Source of the DNA: an uncultured Lachnospiraceae bacterium
GTDB lineage: Bacteria; Bacillota; Clostridia; Lachnospirales; Lachnospiraceae
Assembly (NCBI GenBank): GCA_900317585.1
Contig: ONHG01000016.1
Coordinates: forward strand, 1 to 64,000
Length of the DNA stretch: 64,000 nucleotides
Direction of reading: 5' to 3'
Shown here: positions 55,600-64,000 of the stretch, piece after piece
How the letters are laid out: every line of letters begins with the position of its first letter
Numbering within the stretch: position 1 is the first letter of the stretch
Made by a program: the position numbers and the translations under genes
The notes under the pieces: model-generated
The model's database searches: none
The model's input: only the letters and a program-made list of their open reading frames with translations
Told to the model about the DNA's origin: nothing

Positions 55600-55720
55600 A
55601 AGAACTGATATTAAGTATGATAAAAATGAAGATGTGGTAAATATGTGTAAGGCATGGGATGATCATAAAAAGCTTGGCATACAGGAAGGAATACAACAAG
55701 GTATGCAATATAGATAGCTT
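55600..55720 (+). pseudogene. Rpn copy 3, fragment
   Basis: A 120-base match to the 3' part of the Rpn genes: ACTGATATTAAGTATGAT... then KAWDDHKKLGIQEGIQQGMQY in translation. It begins directly after the GNAT stop and is closed by an early stop. No 5' part is present. It shows a third Rpn-derived event and a third length of the G-I-Q repeat. Confidence 0.75.
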
Positions 55721-55766
55721 GGATTGATTTTACACAAAAAAATACAAAAAAATACAATTTATCAGG

Positions 55767-55795
55767 TTGACCGGATGATACTTTTGTCATATAAT
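55767..55795 (+). promoter_or_regulatory. Promoter of flavodiiron protein gene
   Basis: TTGACC (55767-55772), 17-bp spacer, TATAAT (55790-55795), about 60 bases before the ATG. Confidence 0.85.
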
Positions 55796-55856
55796 CTAAT
55801 CAAAAATAGTAATAATTACTAATTTAAGTAGAGGTTATTAGCAGGAGGTACCTATC

Positions 55857-57014
55857 ATGGACAAGAAGATTACAGACAGCATTATTTACATCGGTGTGGA
55901 CGACAAGGACATTGATTTATTTGAGAGCCAGTATGTTGTTCCAAACGGTGTTTCATACAACTCATATGTGATTATGGATGACAAAATTGCAATCATGGAT
56001 ACAGCAGATGCAAGAGTTACGGATAAGTGGTTTGCCAATTTGAGAGAGGCGCTCGGCGACAGAAATCCGGATTATCTCGTTGTTTCCCATTTGGAGCCGG
56101 ACCATGCTTCCAATATCCAGAAGGTTGCAGAGGCATATCCTGATATGCAGATTGTAGGTAATGCAAAGACCTTTAACATGATGGGACAGTTTTTCGATAT
56201 AGACTTAACGGACAGAAAGGTTGTAGTGGCAGAGGGAGATAAGCTTTCTCTTGGAAAGCATGAGCTTACATTCGTCATGGCTCCTATGGTTCACTGGCCG
56301 GAGGTTATGATGGAGTACGAGTCAACAGACAAGGTGCTTTTCTCAGCAGACGGCTTTGGTAAGTTTGGTGCGCTCGATACTGATGAGGACTGGACATGTG
56401 AGGCAAGACGTTATTACTTCAATATTGTTGGAAAGTATGGTGCTCAGGTACAGGCAGTTCTCAAAAAGGCAGCAGGACTTGATATTGAGAAGATTTGTCC
56501 TCTTCACGGACCGATTCTCACAGAGAACCTTGGCTTCTACATAGATAAATACAATACATGGAGCAGCTATCAGCCTGAGGATGAGGGAATTCTTGTGGCA
56601 TGTGCTTCTATTCACGGCAATACAAAGAAGGCAGCAGAGCTTTTAGCAGAAAAGCTCAAGGCTACAGGCGTAAAGGTTGCATTTACAGACCTTTGCAGGG
56701 ATGATATGGCAGAGGCTGTTGAGGATGCGTTCAGATACGACAGACTTGTGCTCTGCGCATGCACATATGATGGAGGCATTTTCCCGCCAATGGAGGATTT
56801 CTTACATCATCTCAAGGCGAAGGCTTATCAGAATCGTAAGATTGCCTTCGTGGAAAACGGTTCATGGGCTCCTACAGCAGCACGCCAGATGAAGGCTATT
56901 GTTGAGGGCTTCAAGAATATTGAGTGTGTTGAGCCGGTTGTTACAATTAAATCTACTCTCAATGAGGCATCTGAAAAGCAGATGGATGAGCTTGTTGCAG
57001 CACTTACCAGATAG
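55857..57014 (+). CDS. fprA: Flavodiiron protein (FprA, A-type flavoprotein)
   Basis: 385 residues. The N-terminal metallo-beta-lactamase-like domain has HLEPDHASN (about 81; H-x-E-x-D-H diiron ligands), VHWPE (about 147), SADGFG (about 166) and LHGPIL; the C-terminal flavodoxin domain starts near 245 with IHGNTKKAAELL. Reduces O2 to water or NO to N2O, protecting strict anaerobes. Strong promoter and CAGGAGGTACCTATC site. Single gene with terminator. Confidence 0.95.
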   Translation: MDKKITDSIIYIGVDDKDIDLFESQYVVPNGVSYNSYVIMDDKIAIMDTADARVTDKWFANLREALGDRNPDYLVVSHLEPDHASNIQKVAEAYPDMQIVGNAKTFNMMGQFFDIDLTDRKVVVAEGDKLSLGKHELTFVMAPMVHWPEVMMEYESTDKVLFSADGFGKFGALDTDEDWTCEARRYYFNIVGKYGAQVQAVLKKAAGLDIEKICPLHGPILTENLGFYIDKYNTWSSYQPEDEGILVACASIHGNTKKAAELLAEKLKATGVKVAFTDLCRDDMAEAVEDAFRYDRLVLCACTYDGGIFPPMEDFLHHLKAKAYQNRKIAFVENGSWAPTAARQMKAIVEGFKNIECVEPVVTIKSTLNEASEKQMDELVAALTR

Positions 57015-57109
57015 AATAATTCAGGTGGCATAGATTAGATAACATGGATTAGATGGCATAGCTTAGACGACATAGTTTAATACGGCATAGTATATATGTA
57101 TCAATGAAG

Positions 57110-57134
57110 ACCCGGACGTTTGTCCGGGTTTTTA
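57110..57134 (+). terminator. Intrinsic terminator after fprA
   Basis: ACCCGGAC/GTCCGGGT stem with TTTTT. Confidence 0.92.
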
Positions 57135-57282
57135 TGTTAAAAGTAACTATTCAGAATCACCACACGCACATTCGCAAAACCGCACGATACTCGTGCTTTG
57201 TTTACAAAAGTATATATAAATGTGGTATCATACAATCAAAGAAAAAAGCCATAATAGTACAATGTCAAATGAGGTAAAATAT

Positions 57283-58977
57283 ATGCAACAGCGAATTACC
57301 ATAAATCTTAACACAGATAGCAAAACAACAGACAAAACCACTATTCTTGAATACTGCCGCAGTCACGGCATTGCAGGGATAGAAACACCGTGCGGTGGAA
57401 AAGGCACCTGCGGTAAATGCAAGGTGACGGTGACAAAACCATACTATAAGGATGTGTTGGCCTGTCAGACGAAGATTTGTCACGGTATGGAAATTATTGT
57501 TGGGAGAAAAGAAAGCACCGGAACAGGCACAGATGGACATGATGCACAGAGAATATTAAATGCAGGGTATTCGATAGATAAAGAAGACAGCATGGTTGTT
57601 CTGACAAATGGAGGAAATGTATCGGAAAAATTTAATGAGCATGTAAATGAGCATGTGAATAGGAGTGTTGTCTTGAAGGAAGAGACCGCAAATGAATCTG
57701 AAAAAGTCGAATCAAATGAACACACTCTGGCGGCCTGTGATATCGGAACCACAACAGTAGTCTGTTATCTGATTGATAAAGAGACCGGGCAGATTATCTC
57801 AACCAGAAGCGGTGCCAATCCACAGCGCAGCTTTGGAGCAGATGTACTTTCCAGAATTGATGCGGCAGCGAGGGCGGATGATAACGATAAAGCGAATGGC
57901 GGCCTGCAGATGATGCAGACACAGATAGTGTCCCTGCTTAACGGCTGGATATCAGAAATGCTCATGGAATGTGGCAGAACTAAGGTCTGCAGGTTTTCAG
58001 TTGCCGGAAACACGGTTATGTGCCATCTGCTTATGGGAATTTCACCGGAAAAGCTTGGCAAGGCACCGTTTATGCCGGATGAATATTTTGGCAGGGAGTT
58101 TAATCCTTTGGATATAGGACTTGAGAATTGTCAAACCATGATTATATTTCCGGCTGTATCAGGCTTTGTAGGCGGAGATATTACGGCGGGTATGATGGAG
58201 ACAGTCAACTGCAATGAGCTGACACTCTATCTGGATATCGGAACAAACGGTGAGATGGCGCTTGGAAAAGGGGACAGATATGTGTGCTGTGCCACCGCGG
58301 CAGGACCGGCTTTTGAGGGTGCGCAGATTGAGCTGGGTATGCCGGCGTCTAAGGGAGCCGTGGATAAGGTATGGCTGGAAGGGCGCAGAATTAAGTATTC
58401 GGTTATCGGAAATGACAGACCTGTGGGACTGTGCGGTTCGGGGCTTATTGATGCGCTTGCCGTTCTTCTGAAAGCCGGAATCATAGATGAAAACGGCACG
58501 ATTTTAAGCGGACAGGAGCTTCCTATACTGTTTAGGTCGTATGTGTTTGAGGTGGAAGCGGAGGAGACTGCACAGAGCACGGAGTCATCTCTCGCCGTTC
58601 ATATTGCACCGGGAGTCTACATTACGCAGGATGATATCAGGAAGCTGCAGCTTGCGAAGGGCGCGATAGCCGCCGGAATAGAAGTATTGTTTAAGGAATA
58701 TGGCTGTAAGCCCTGTGATGTGGATATACTTACATTTGCGGGAGGCTTTGGAAACTACATTGACAAAGCAAGTGCGGCGGCAATAGGATTGTTTCCACAG
58801 GAACTTTTGGACAAGGCAAAAGAAGTGGGAAATGCGGCAGGAAACGGAGCTGTTTCGGCAGCTTTATCGCAGGAAGCCTGGGAAAGAGCACTGGAGATAA
58901 GCGGGAACATGCGCTACATCGAGCTGGCATCGTATCCGTATTTCGATGAAATGTATGTGGAGCATATGAATTTTTAA
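57283..58977 (+). CDS. ASKHA-domain protein with N-terminal 2Fe-2S domain (RACo-like)
   Basis: 564 residues. N-terminal ferredoxin-like cysteines CGGKGTCGKCKVTV and LACQTK (about 40-75), then an ASKHA ATPase core: AACDIGTTTVVCYLIDK (about 148) and YLDIGTNGEMALGKG (about 316), ending with a helical part. The architecture is that of RACo/ATP-dependent reactivators of corrinoid proteins (DUF4445 type). Its partner corrinoid protein is not in this window. The ATG at 57283 follows AATGAGGTAAAATAT; longer starts at 57220/57262 are less supported. Confidence 0.85.
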   Translation: MQQRITINLNTDSKTTDKTTILEYCRSHGIAGIETPCGGKGTCGKCKVTVTKPYYKDVLACQTKICHGMEIIVGRKESTGTGTDGHDAQRILNAGYSIDKEDSMVVLTNGGNVSEKFNEHVNEHVNRSVVLKEETANESEKVESNEHTLAACDIGTTTVVCYLIDKETGQIISTRSGANPQRSFGADVLSRIDAAARADDNDKANGGLQMMQTQIVSLLNGWISEMLMECGRTKVCRFSVAGNTVMCHLLMGISPEKLGKAPFMPDEYFGREFNPLDIGLENCQTMIIFPAVSGFVGGDITAGMMETVNCNELTLYLDIGTNGEMALGKGDRYVCCATAAGPAFEGAQIELGMPASKGAVDKVWLEGRRIKYSVIGNDRPVGLCGSGLIDALAVLLKAGIIDENGTILSGQELPILFRSYVFEVEAEETAQSTESSLAVHIAPGVYITQDDIRKLQLAKGAIAAGIEVLFKEYGCKPCDVDILTFAGGFGNYIDKASAAAIGLFPQELLDKAKEVGNAAGNGAVSAALSQEAWERALEISGNMRYIELASYPYFDEMYVEHMNF

Positions 58978-59096
58978 ATAATTGAAAAAATATATTTTTA
59001 CTTTATTGTTGAAGAAAATTATCATATAATGACTTCGGGTGAGATTATATTTTAAAAGAAAAGCTGATAGGGTGATCAGCATCAGGAGGAATATTA

Positions 59097-60509
59097 ATGC
59101 GTAAAACAAAAATTATCTGTACTATTGGACCGGCCAGTGAACATGAGGATGTCCTCACCAGGATGATAAAGGCAGGTATGGATGTTGCCAGATTGAATTT
59201 TTCTCATGGCTCACATGAGGAGCATCAGGGCAAAATAGATTTAATCAAGAAGGTAAGACAGAAGCTTCATATGCCAATAGCAATCATGCTTGACACAAAG
59301 GGACCTGAGTATCGTATCAAGACCTTTGAAAATGGCAAAATAGAGCTCAAGGATGGAGATACTTTCACACTTACCACTGACGATATTGTAGGAAATCAGG
59401 AGAGAGTATCAGTAAACTATGAGAATCTGATCAAGGATTTAAAGGTTGGTGACCGTGTGCTTGTTGCGAACGGAATCATCATTCTACAGGTCAGAGAGCT
59501 TAAAGGAAACGATGCAATCTGTGATGTTATTGCAGGCGGTACACTTTCAGACAGAAAGAGCATGAACTTCCCGAATAAGGTCATGAAGCATGCATATTTA
59601 AGCAAGCAGGACAAGGATGATCTGCTTTTTGGTATAAAAAACGAGGTGGATTATGTTGCTGCATCATTCGTTTCTACGAAGCAGGATGTAGCTGATCTGA
59701 GAAGCTTTTTGGACGAAAATGGTGGAGAGGACATTGAAATCATCGCAAAGATTGAGAACCGTTCAGGTGTAGATCATGTGGAGGAAATCTGTGAGATAGC
59801 AAATGGAATCATGATAGCAAGAGGAGATCTGGGTGTTGAGATTCCGGGCGTTGAGGTACCGGCAATACAGAAGTATCTTATCAACAAGTGCCGTATGCTT
59901 GGTACACGCGTAATCACAGCAACAGAGATGCTTGAGTCCATGATTTACAATCCGCGTCCTACAAGAGCTGAACTTTCGGATGTAGCCAATGCTGTATACG
60001 ACGGCTCATCAGCTATCATGCTTTCGGGAGAGTCTGCAGCAGGTAAATATCCTGTAGAGGCTGTAAAAAATATGGCAGAGACAGCAGAGTATACAGAAAA
60101 GCAGATAAACTACAGCAAGAGATTTGCCAATGCGGATTTCCAGACAAAAAGCATAGTTGACGCTATTTCACATGCTACATGTGCAATGGCAATAGATGTG
60201 GATGCGAAATGTATCGTAGTCAGCTCACTGACAGGACGTACAGTGCGCATGGTCAGCCGTTTCCGCTGCCCTGTTGATATAATAGGCATGACAACCTCTG
60301 AAAAGGCATGGCGCAAGCTGAACCTGAGCTGGGGTGTAAAGCCGGTTCTGTGTGAGGAATACAACTCAATGGAGGTTATGTTCTACAATGCGATGAACGA
60401 GGCAAAGAGTGTCATGAAGCTCAAAAAGGGTGATCATATAGTGCTCACAGGAGGTCTCATCAATGGTAAGACAGGCAACACCAATGTGATTAAGGTTGAG
60501 ACAGTTTAG
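59097..60509 (+). CDS. pyk: Pyruvate kinase
   Basis: 470 residues, without the extra C-terminal domain seen in some Firmicutes. RKTKIICTIGPAS start, MIARGDLGVEIP (about 245, catalytic) and TATEMLESM (about 280) are canonical. Makes pyruvate and ATP from PEP and ADP. Behind CAGGAGGAATATTA with an AT-rich promoter TTTATT/TATAAT (about 59003-59030). Highly expressed codon usage. Confidence 0.96.
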   Translation: MRKTKIICTIGPASEHEDVLTRMIKAGMDVARLNFSHGSHEEHQGKIDLIKKVRQKLHMPIAIMLDTKGPEYRIKTFENGKIELKDGDTFTLTTDDIVGNQERVSVNYENLIKDLKVGDRVLVANGIIILQVRELKGNDAICDVIAGGTLSDRKSMNFPNKVMKHAYLSKQDKDDLLFGIKNEVDYVAASFVSTKQDVADLRSFLDENGGEDIEIIAKIENRSGVDHVEEICEIANGIMIARGDLGVEIPGVEVPAIQKYLINKCRMLGTRVITATEMLESMIYNPRPTRAELSDVANAVYDGSSAIMLSGESAAGKYPVEAVKNMAETAEYTEKQINYSKRFANADFQTKSIVDAISHATCAMAIDVDAKCIVVSSLTGRTVRMVSRFRCPVDIIGMTTSEKAWRKLNLSWGVKPVLCEEYNSMEVMFYNAMNEAKSVMKLKKGDHIVLTGGLINGKTGNTNVIKVETV

Positions 60510-60609
60510 TACATTTGTGCTATTGATTAAATCATATATATGTCATATAATCCTTAACGATTAATAAAAACAATAAATTTAAAATAAACAATTTCGAGAT
60601 GAAGTTTGC

Positions 60610-60838
60610 AGGAAAACGGCAGCGATTTTACCTTATCAAAGCCTACCGAAGGAGTAAAACTCTCAGGTGCCGCAGCAGGCGGTGCAACTGTAAATGGATC
60701 GACTCTCTGGAGACACCCGCTTGGCGGGGGCCGAAGGTGCAACGTACGAATAGGAAGCAGTAGGAGTGCAGTGACTATGAATATATCATGGCATAGGCTG
60801 CTTCTCGTACGAATCTCTCAGGCAACAGGACGGAGAAG
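60610..60838 (+). promoter_or_regulatory. Tandem glycine riboswitch
   Basis: Two aptamers with the family's signature blocks. First: CTACCGAAGGAGTAAAA..CTCTCAGGTGC (about 60643-60671) and ..GACTCTCTGGAG (about 60700-60712). Second: GGCCGAAGGTGCAA (about 60729-60742) and CTCTCAGGCAACAGGACGGAG (described as CTCAGGCA + ACAGGACGGAG, about 60815-60836), with a long GTACGAA/TTCGTAC-type inner stem. It would sense glycine in front of an amino-acid symporter. Confidence 0.9.
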
Positions 60839-60873
60839 ATATTGGACAGATATTCTTAAGATAATCTTCTTAA

Positions 60874-60917
60874 TCCCATGTATCAGACTGTATATGCAGC
60901 GTATATGGGGTTTTTTA
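60874..60917 (+). terminator. Expression-platform terminator of glycine riboswitch
   Basis: CCCATGTAT.../...GTATATGGGG stem with TTTTTTATTT. Glycine binding would need to prevent this fold to allow symporter synthesis. Confidence 0.8.
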
Positions 60918-61048
60918 TTTCAATTCACGTAAGTGCTGCTAAGCCTGCTTTTTCAATTGTTTCCGGATGAAATTATATATATCAATAGTATTTGCTCAAA
61001 ACACAAAGACCTTGTGTTTAGATAAAAAAGAGAGGCAGGAGTATTTCA

Positions 61049-62476
61049 ATGTGGAACACAATCAACAATTTTCTTAGTGCAGTGGACAATTTCGTCTGGG
61101 GAGTGCCGCTCATGGTGCTCATCATGGCAGGAGGCATAATGCTCACAGTTCGTCTGGGGCTTCTTCAGATAAGAAAGCTTCCTCTGGCACTAAAGTGGAT
61201 GGTCAAAAATGAAGAGGGCGGCGATGGCGAGATTACGAGCTTTGGCGCACTCTGTACCGCGCTTAGCGCAACAATCGGAACCGGTAACATAGTCGGTGTA
61301 GCAACTGCAGTCGGTGCAGGAGGACCGGGAGCACTTTTCTGGATGGTGCTTGCAGCCTTCTTTGGTATGGCAACAAAGTATTCAGAGGGACTTTTGGCTG
61401 TAAAATATCGTGTCATCGGCAAGGACGGACATAGTCTCGGCGGACCATTCTACTACATAGAGCAGGGAATGGGTGCAAAATGGAAATGGCTTGCAAAGAT
61501 ATTTGCATTTTTCGGCGTATGCGTTGGACTTTTCGGAATAGGAACATTCAGCCAGGTAAACGGAATATCAAGTGCTGTAAACAACTTTTTTGACCCTAAA
61601 AACCAGCATACAGTAAAGGTTTTACCGTTCCTTGGTGAGTATTCATGGTCAGTTGTCATTGCTTCGCTTGTACTGGCATTCTGCGTGGCTGCAGTGCTTA
61701 TCGGCGGAGTAAAGCGTATTGCAAGTGTCAGCCAGATAATAGTTCCTTTCATGGCTGTTATATATATTGTATTTGTGCTCGTGCTTGTGGTATGCAATAT
61801 CACAGCGGTTCCGGCAGCGTTTGCTACAATAGTAAAGGCAGCGTTTTCTCCGAAGGCCATAACAGGCGGTGCCGTGGGAAGCTTTCTTGTTGCAATGCAA
61901 AAGGGTGTTGCCAGAGGAATCTTTTCAAACGAGGCAGGACTTGGTAGTGCCCCGATTGCAGCGGCAGCAGCCAAGACAAAGGAGCCTGTACGTCAGGGAC
62001 TTGTCAGCATGACAGGAACCTTCATTGATACAATAGTTATATGTACACTTACAGGACTTTCCATCGTGCTCACAGGCGCATGGCAGGTTGACGGACTCGA
62101 GGGCGTGCAGGTTACTACATACGCATTCCAGAATGGTCTTCCTTTACCGAAAGAGTTATCAGCATTTGTACTTATGCTGTGTCTTGTATTTTTTGCCTTT
62201 ACAACTATACTCGGTTGGGATTATTATAGTGAGCGGTGCTTAGAGTATTTGAGTGGCGGAAGGATGAAATATGTAAAGGTTTATCGCTGGATATATATAC
62301 TTGCAGTTTTCATCGGACCTTATATGACTGTAAGTGCGGTGTGGACTATCGCTGATATCTTCAACGGTCTCATGGCTCTGCCAAATATGATAGCGCTGTT
62401 TGCTCTTAGTGGTGTTGTTGTTAAGGAGACAAAGCATTTCTTCGAGCGACATAGAAATGGGGAAATCGAGGATTAA
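61049..62476 (+). CDS. AGCS family Na+:alanine/glycine symporter
   Basis: 475 residues, full length. LSATIGTGNIVGVATAVGAGG (sodium-binding region) and GSAPIAAAAAKTKEPVRQG (about 308) plus TTILGWDYYSERC are family hallmarks. It imports alanine or glycine with Na+. The glycine riboswitch upstream points to glycine; excess glycine may instead drive efflux or catabolic use. ATG behind AGAGGCAGGAGTATTTCA. The histidine phosphatase gene follows 2 bases later. Full-length counterpart of the deleted copy at 50111. Confidence 0.94.
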   Translation: MWNTINNFLSAVDNFVWGVPLMVLIMAGGIMLTVRLGLLQIRKLPLALKWMVKNEEGGDGEITSFGALCTALSATIGTGNIVGVATAVGAGGPGALFWMVLAAFFGMATKYSEGLLAVKYRVIGKDGHSLGGPFYYIEQGMGAKWKWLAKIFAFFGVCVGLFGIGTFSQVNGISSAVNNFFDPKNQHTVKVLPFLGEYSWSVVIASLVLAFCVAAVLIGGVKRIASVSQIIVPFMAVIYIVFVLVLVVCNITAVPAAFATIVKAAFSPKAITGGAVGSFLVAMQKGVARGIFSNEAGLGSAPIAAAAAKTKEPVRQGLVSMTGTFIDTIVICTLTGLSIVLTGAWQVDGLEGVQVTTYAFQNGLPLPKELSAFVLMLCLVFFAFTTILGWDYYSERCLEYLSGGRMKYVKVYRWIYILAVFIGPYMTVSAVWTIADIFNGLMALPNMIALFALSGVVVKETKHFFERHRNGEIED

Positions 62477-62478
62477 TT

Positions 62479-63033
62479 ATGTTTTATATTTTGCGACATG
62501 GAAGAACAGATTGGAATGAGGAGCACAGACTGCAGGGGGAGGTGGATATCCCACTCAACGAAACCGGCAGGCAGATGGCTTACGATGCCGCAGAAAAATA
62601 TAAGGATATAGACTTTGACATATGCTACTGCTCCCCGCTTAAGAGAGCACAGGAGACGGCAAGGATTTTTCTTGCAGACAGAAACCCTGCAGTAGAGATT
62701 ATCACTGACAACAGGCTTCACGAGATGTGCTTCGGTGATTATGAGGGAGTGAAGAACATCAGGCAAAAGCCCGAATGCCCTGTCTACCTGCTCTTTGAGG
62801 AGCCGGAAAAATATGTGGCAAAGGACGGCGCAGAGAGCTTTGAGGAGCTATATCACAGAACAGGCGAGTTTATAGAGCAGGTGCTGAGACCGCAGCTTGA
62901 GGCAGGCAAAAATGTGCTTGTCGTGGGACACGGTGCAATGAACTGCAGCATAGTCAATCAGTTTCGCGGCACACCTATAAAGGATTTCTGGAAGGATATG
63001 CAGGGAAACTGCGAGTTGCTTAGGGTTGAATAA
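62479..63033 (+). CDS. Histidine phosphatase (phosphoglycerate mutase-like)
   Basis: 184 residues. The RHGRTDWNEEHRLQG motif (about 6; His nucleophile, RHG) and GHGAMN-type VVGHGAMNC (about 153; second His) are typical. Small-molecule phosphatase of unknown substrate. It starts 2 bases after the symporter stop, inside the same operon, with a weak GAGGATTAATT site. Confidence 0.88.
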   Translation: MFYILRHGRTDWNEEHRLQGEVDIPLNETGRQMAYDAAEKYKDIDFDICYCSPLKRAQETARIFLADRNPAVEIITDNRLHEMCFGDYEGVKNIRQKPECPVYLLFEEPEKYVAKDGAESFEELYHRTGEFIEQVLRPQLEAGKNVLVVGHGAMNCSIVNQFRGTPIKDFWKDMQGNCELLRVE

Positions 63034-63072
63034 ACTTAGATTATTCTGAATAGTTATATCGTTTGTAATAGA

Positions 63073-63100
63073 TAGGGCATACCGGTTATGGGGTGCCCTA
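63073..63100. terminator. Hairpin between phosphatase and permease
   Basis: TAGGGCATACC/GGGTGCCCTA with a short loop, but the following U tract is poor. Function as terminator is likely but not certain. The rest of 63034-63251 is AT-rich promoter DNA; no purine riboswitch is visible. Confidence 0.5.
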
Positions 63101-63251
63101 TTGCTGTCAGAAACCAATTTCAATAGCATTTATTTATAAGTAAATGAATATTATATTATAAGTAATACTAAATTGACCACATAGCCTTATGCTCGTAAAA
63201 TAATTTTGTTAATTTTTTAGTAAATAAGAGTATAATTATTTGGAGGAACCA

Positions 63252-64000
63252 ATGAAAAAGACAACGAACTCTTCACCTTACCAGTTTGAGGGCAGAATAC
63301 CTCTGTCTCAGGCTATTCCGCTTGGTCTGCAGCATGTTATGGCTATGTTCATCGGAAACCTTACACCTCTTATCATTGTTATGGGAGCATGCGGGCTCAC
63401 AGCGGACGCTGGCTTTGCGGAGCTTAGAACTGCTCTCTTACAGAATGCAATGATTATCGCAGGTATTGTAACATTAGTACAGATGTTTTCCATCGGACCT
63501 GTCGGAGGAAAGGTACCTATCGTTATGGGAACCTCTTCGGGCTTTCTTGGAGTATTAAATAATACAGTTGCAGCGTGTGGCGGCGGAGTTATAGCATATG
63601 GTGCTATTATGGGAGCCTGCCTTGTAGGAGGTATCTTCGAGGGCATACTTGGAGCCTTCTTAAAGCCTTTGCGCAAGTTTTTCCCGGCAATCGTTACAGG
63701 CTCAGTTGTTATAGCAATCGGACTTTCACTCCTTGGAGTAGGAATCAACTACTTCTGTGGTGGAACAGGCAAAAATGATTACGGCTCACTGCCAAACCTT
63801 TTTATTGGAATGGTTGTACTTATAGTAATCGTGCTTCTTAAGCATTTTGCACCATCGCGCAGTATTTTTTCATCATCTGCCATCCTTTTTGGTATCCTGG
63901 CAGGATATGTTGTAGCAATCATTATGACACTTACCATGTCACACACAGGTGTGACCGCTGACGGTGTTAAATACACATACTCATGGGTTGTAAACTTTGA
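63252..64000 (+). CDS. Nucleobase:cation symporter-2 (uracil/xanthine permease), partial
   Basis: The first 249 codons are in the window; the gene runs off the right edge. PLGLQHVMAMFIGNLTPL (about 23) is the NCS2 N-terminal signature with the QH pair; several hydrophobic segments follow. NCS2 members import uracil, xanthine or related bases with H+. ATG behind TTGGAGGAACCA. Substrate cannot be set from the N-terminus. Confidence 0.9.
   Translation, partial: MKKTTNSSPYQFEGRIPLSQAIPLGLQHVMAMFIGNLTPLIIVMGACGLTADAGFAELRTALLQNAMIIAGIVTLVQMFSIGPVGGKVPIVMGTSSGFLGVLNNTVAACGGGVIAYGAIMGACLVGGIFEGILGAFLKPLRKFFPAIVTGSVVIAIGLSLLGVGINYFCGGTGKNDYGSLPNLFIGMVVLIVIVLLKHFAPSRSIFSSSAILFGILAGYVVAIIMTLTMSHTGVTADGVKYTYSWVVNF

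Noticed and set aside
63034-63251. Purine riboswitch before the nucleobase permease
   Set aside because: The conserved purine-aptamer junction bases were not found; only one hairpin with a poor U tract is present.

Overview
The window looks like chromosomal DNA from a motile, anaerobic, gut-type Lachnospiraceae (Agathobacter/Roseburia/Eubacterium rectale-like). The evidence is moderate GC content, strong AGGAGG-type ribosome sites, T-box and glycine leader RNAs, [FeFe]-hydrogenase maturation genes, a flavodiiron protein, oxygen-sensitive radical-SAM enzymes and a flagellar late-gene cluster with FliW/CsrA. The genus is inferred from gene content only; no rRNA or tRNA gene was found.

Layout. 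0-4.5 kb: a membrane protein with a 54-bp tandem repeat, a T-box leader in front of a BASS-family transporter, then CstA. 4.5-10 kb: DegV, endonuclease IV, cardiolipin synthase, acylphosphatase and small proteins. 10-11.3 kb: an Rpn-type putative transposase/nuclease (copy 1). 11.4-17.4 kb: MATE exporter, a pilin stub, an AraC regulator, then a Trp-specifier T-box driving a trpXYZ-like ABC importer. 17.5-18.9 kb: a DUF3990/HTH pair resembling a toxin-antitoxin module, with a palindromic operator over its promoter. 18.9-22.3 kb (minus strand): thiS-thiG-thiH-thiE behind an attenuator-like leader with no visible THI box. 22.6-27.9 kb: SNF2/SWIM helicase and glucose-6-phosphate isomerase. 28-32.4 kb: small membrane proteins, a FapA-like protein with 26-residue repeats and a response regulator with an HD-GYP domain. 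32.4-38.2 kb: a palindromic element, a structured leader RNA, and the operon TM1266-like/hydE/hydG/hydF/DUF3877-like. 38.3-42 kb: TetR, HdeD-like, radical SAM, HAD and HTH genes. 42.2-49.1 kb: a sigma-28 promoter, then flgM-flgN-flgK-flgK-flgL-fliW-csrA. 49.2-55.8 kb: an accessory, rearranged stretch with a MITE-like palindrome, an AGCS transporter with an internal in-frame deletion, a 2'-5' RNA ligase and its deleted duplicate, Rpn copy 2 and a third Rpn fragment. 55.8-64 kb: flavodiiron protein, ASKHA/ferredoxin protein, pyruvate kinase, a glycine riboswitch driving a full-length AGCS symporter, a histidine phosphatase and the start of a nucleobase permease.

How it works together. Three amino-acid-responsive leaders (two T-boxes, one glycine riboswitch) control uptake systems. 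The hydrogenase maturases and flavodiiron protein fit fermentative H2 metabolism with O2/NO defence. FlgM, FliW and CsrA are the checkpoint proteins of late flagellar assembly. The less ordinary content is the dispersed palindromes built on one hairpin, the hyd leader RNA, the thi attenuator, the DUF3990/HTH module and the Rpn-associated duplications at 51-56 kb. All calls are from reading the sequence; no database search was run.
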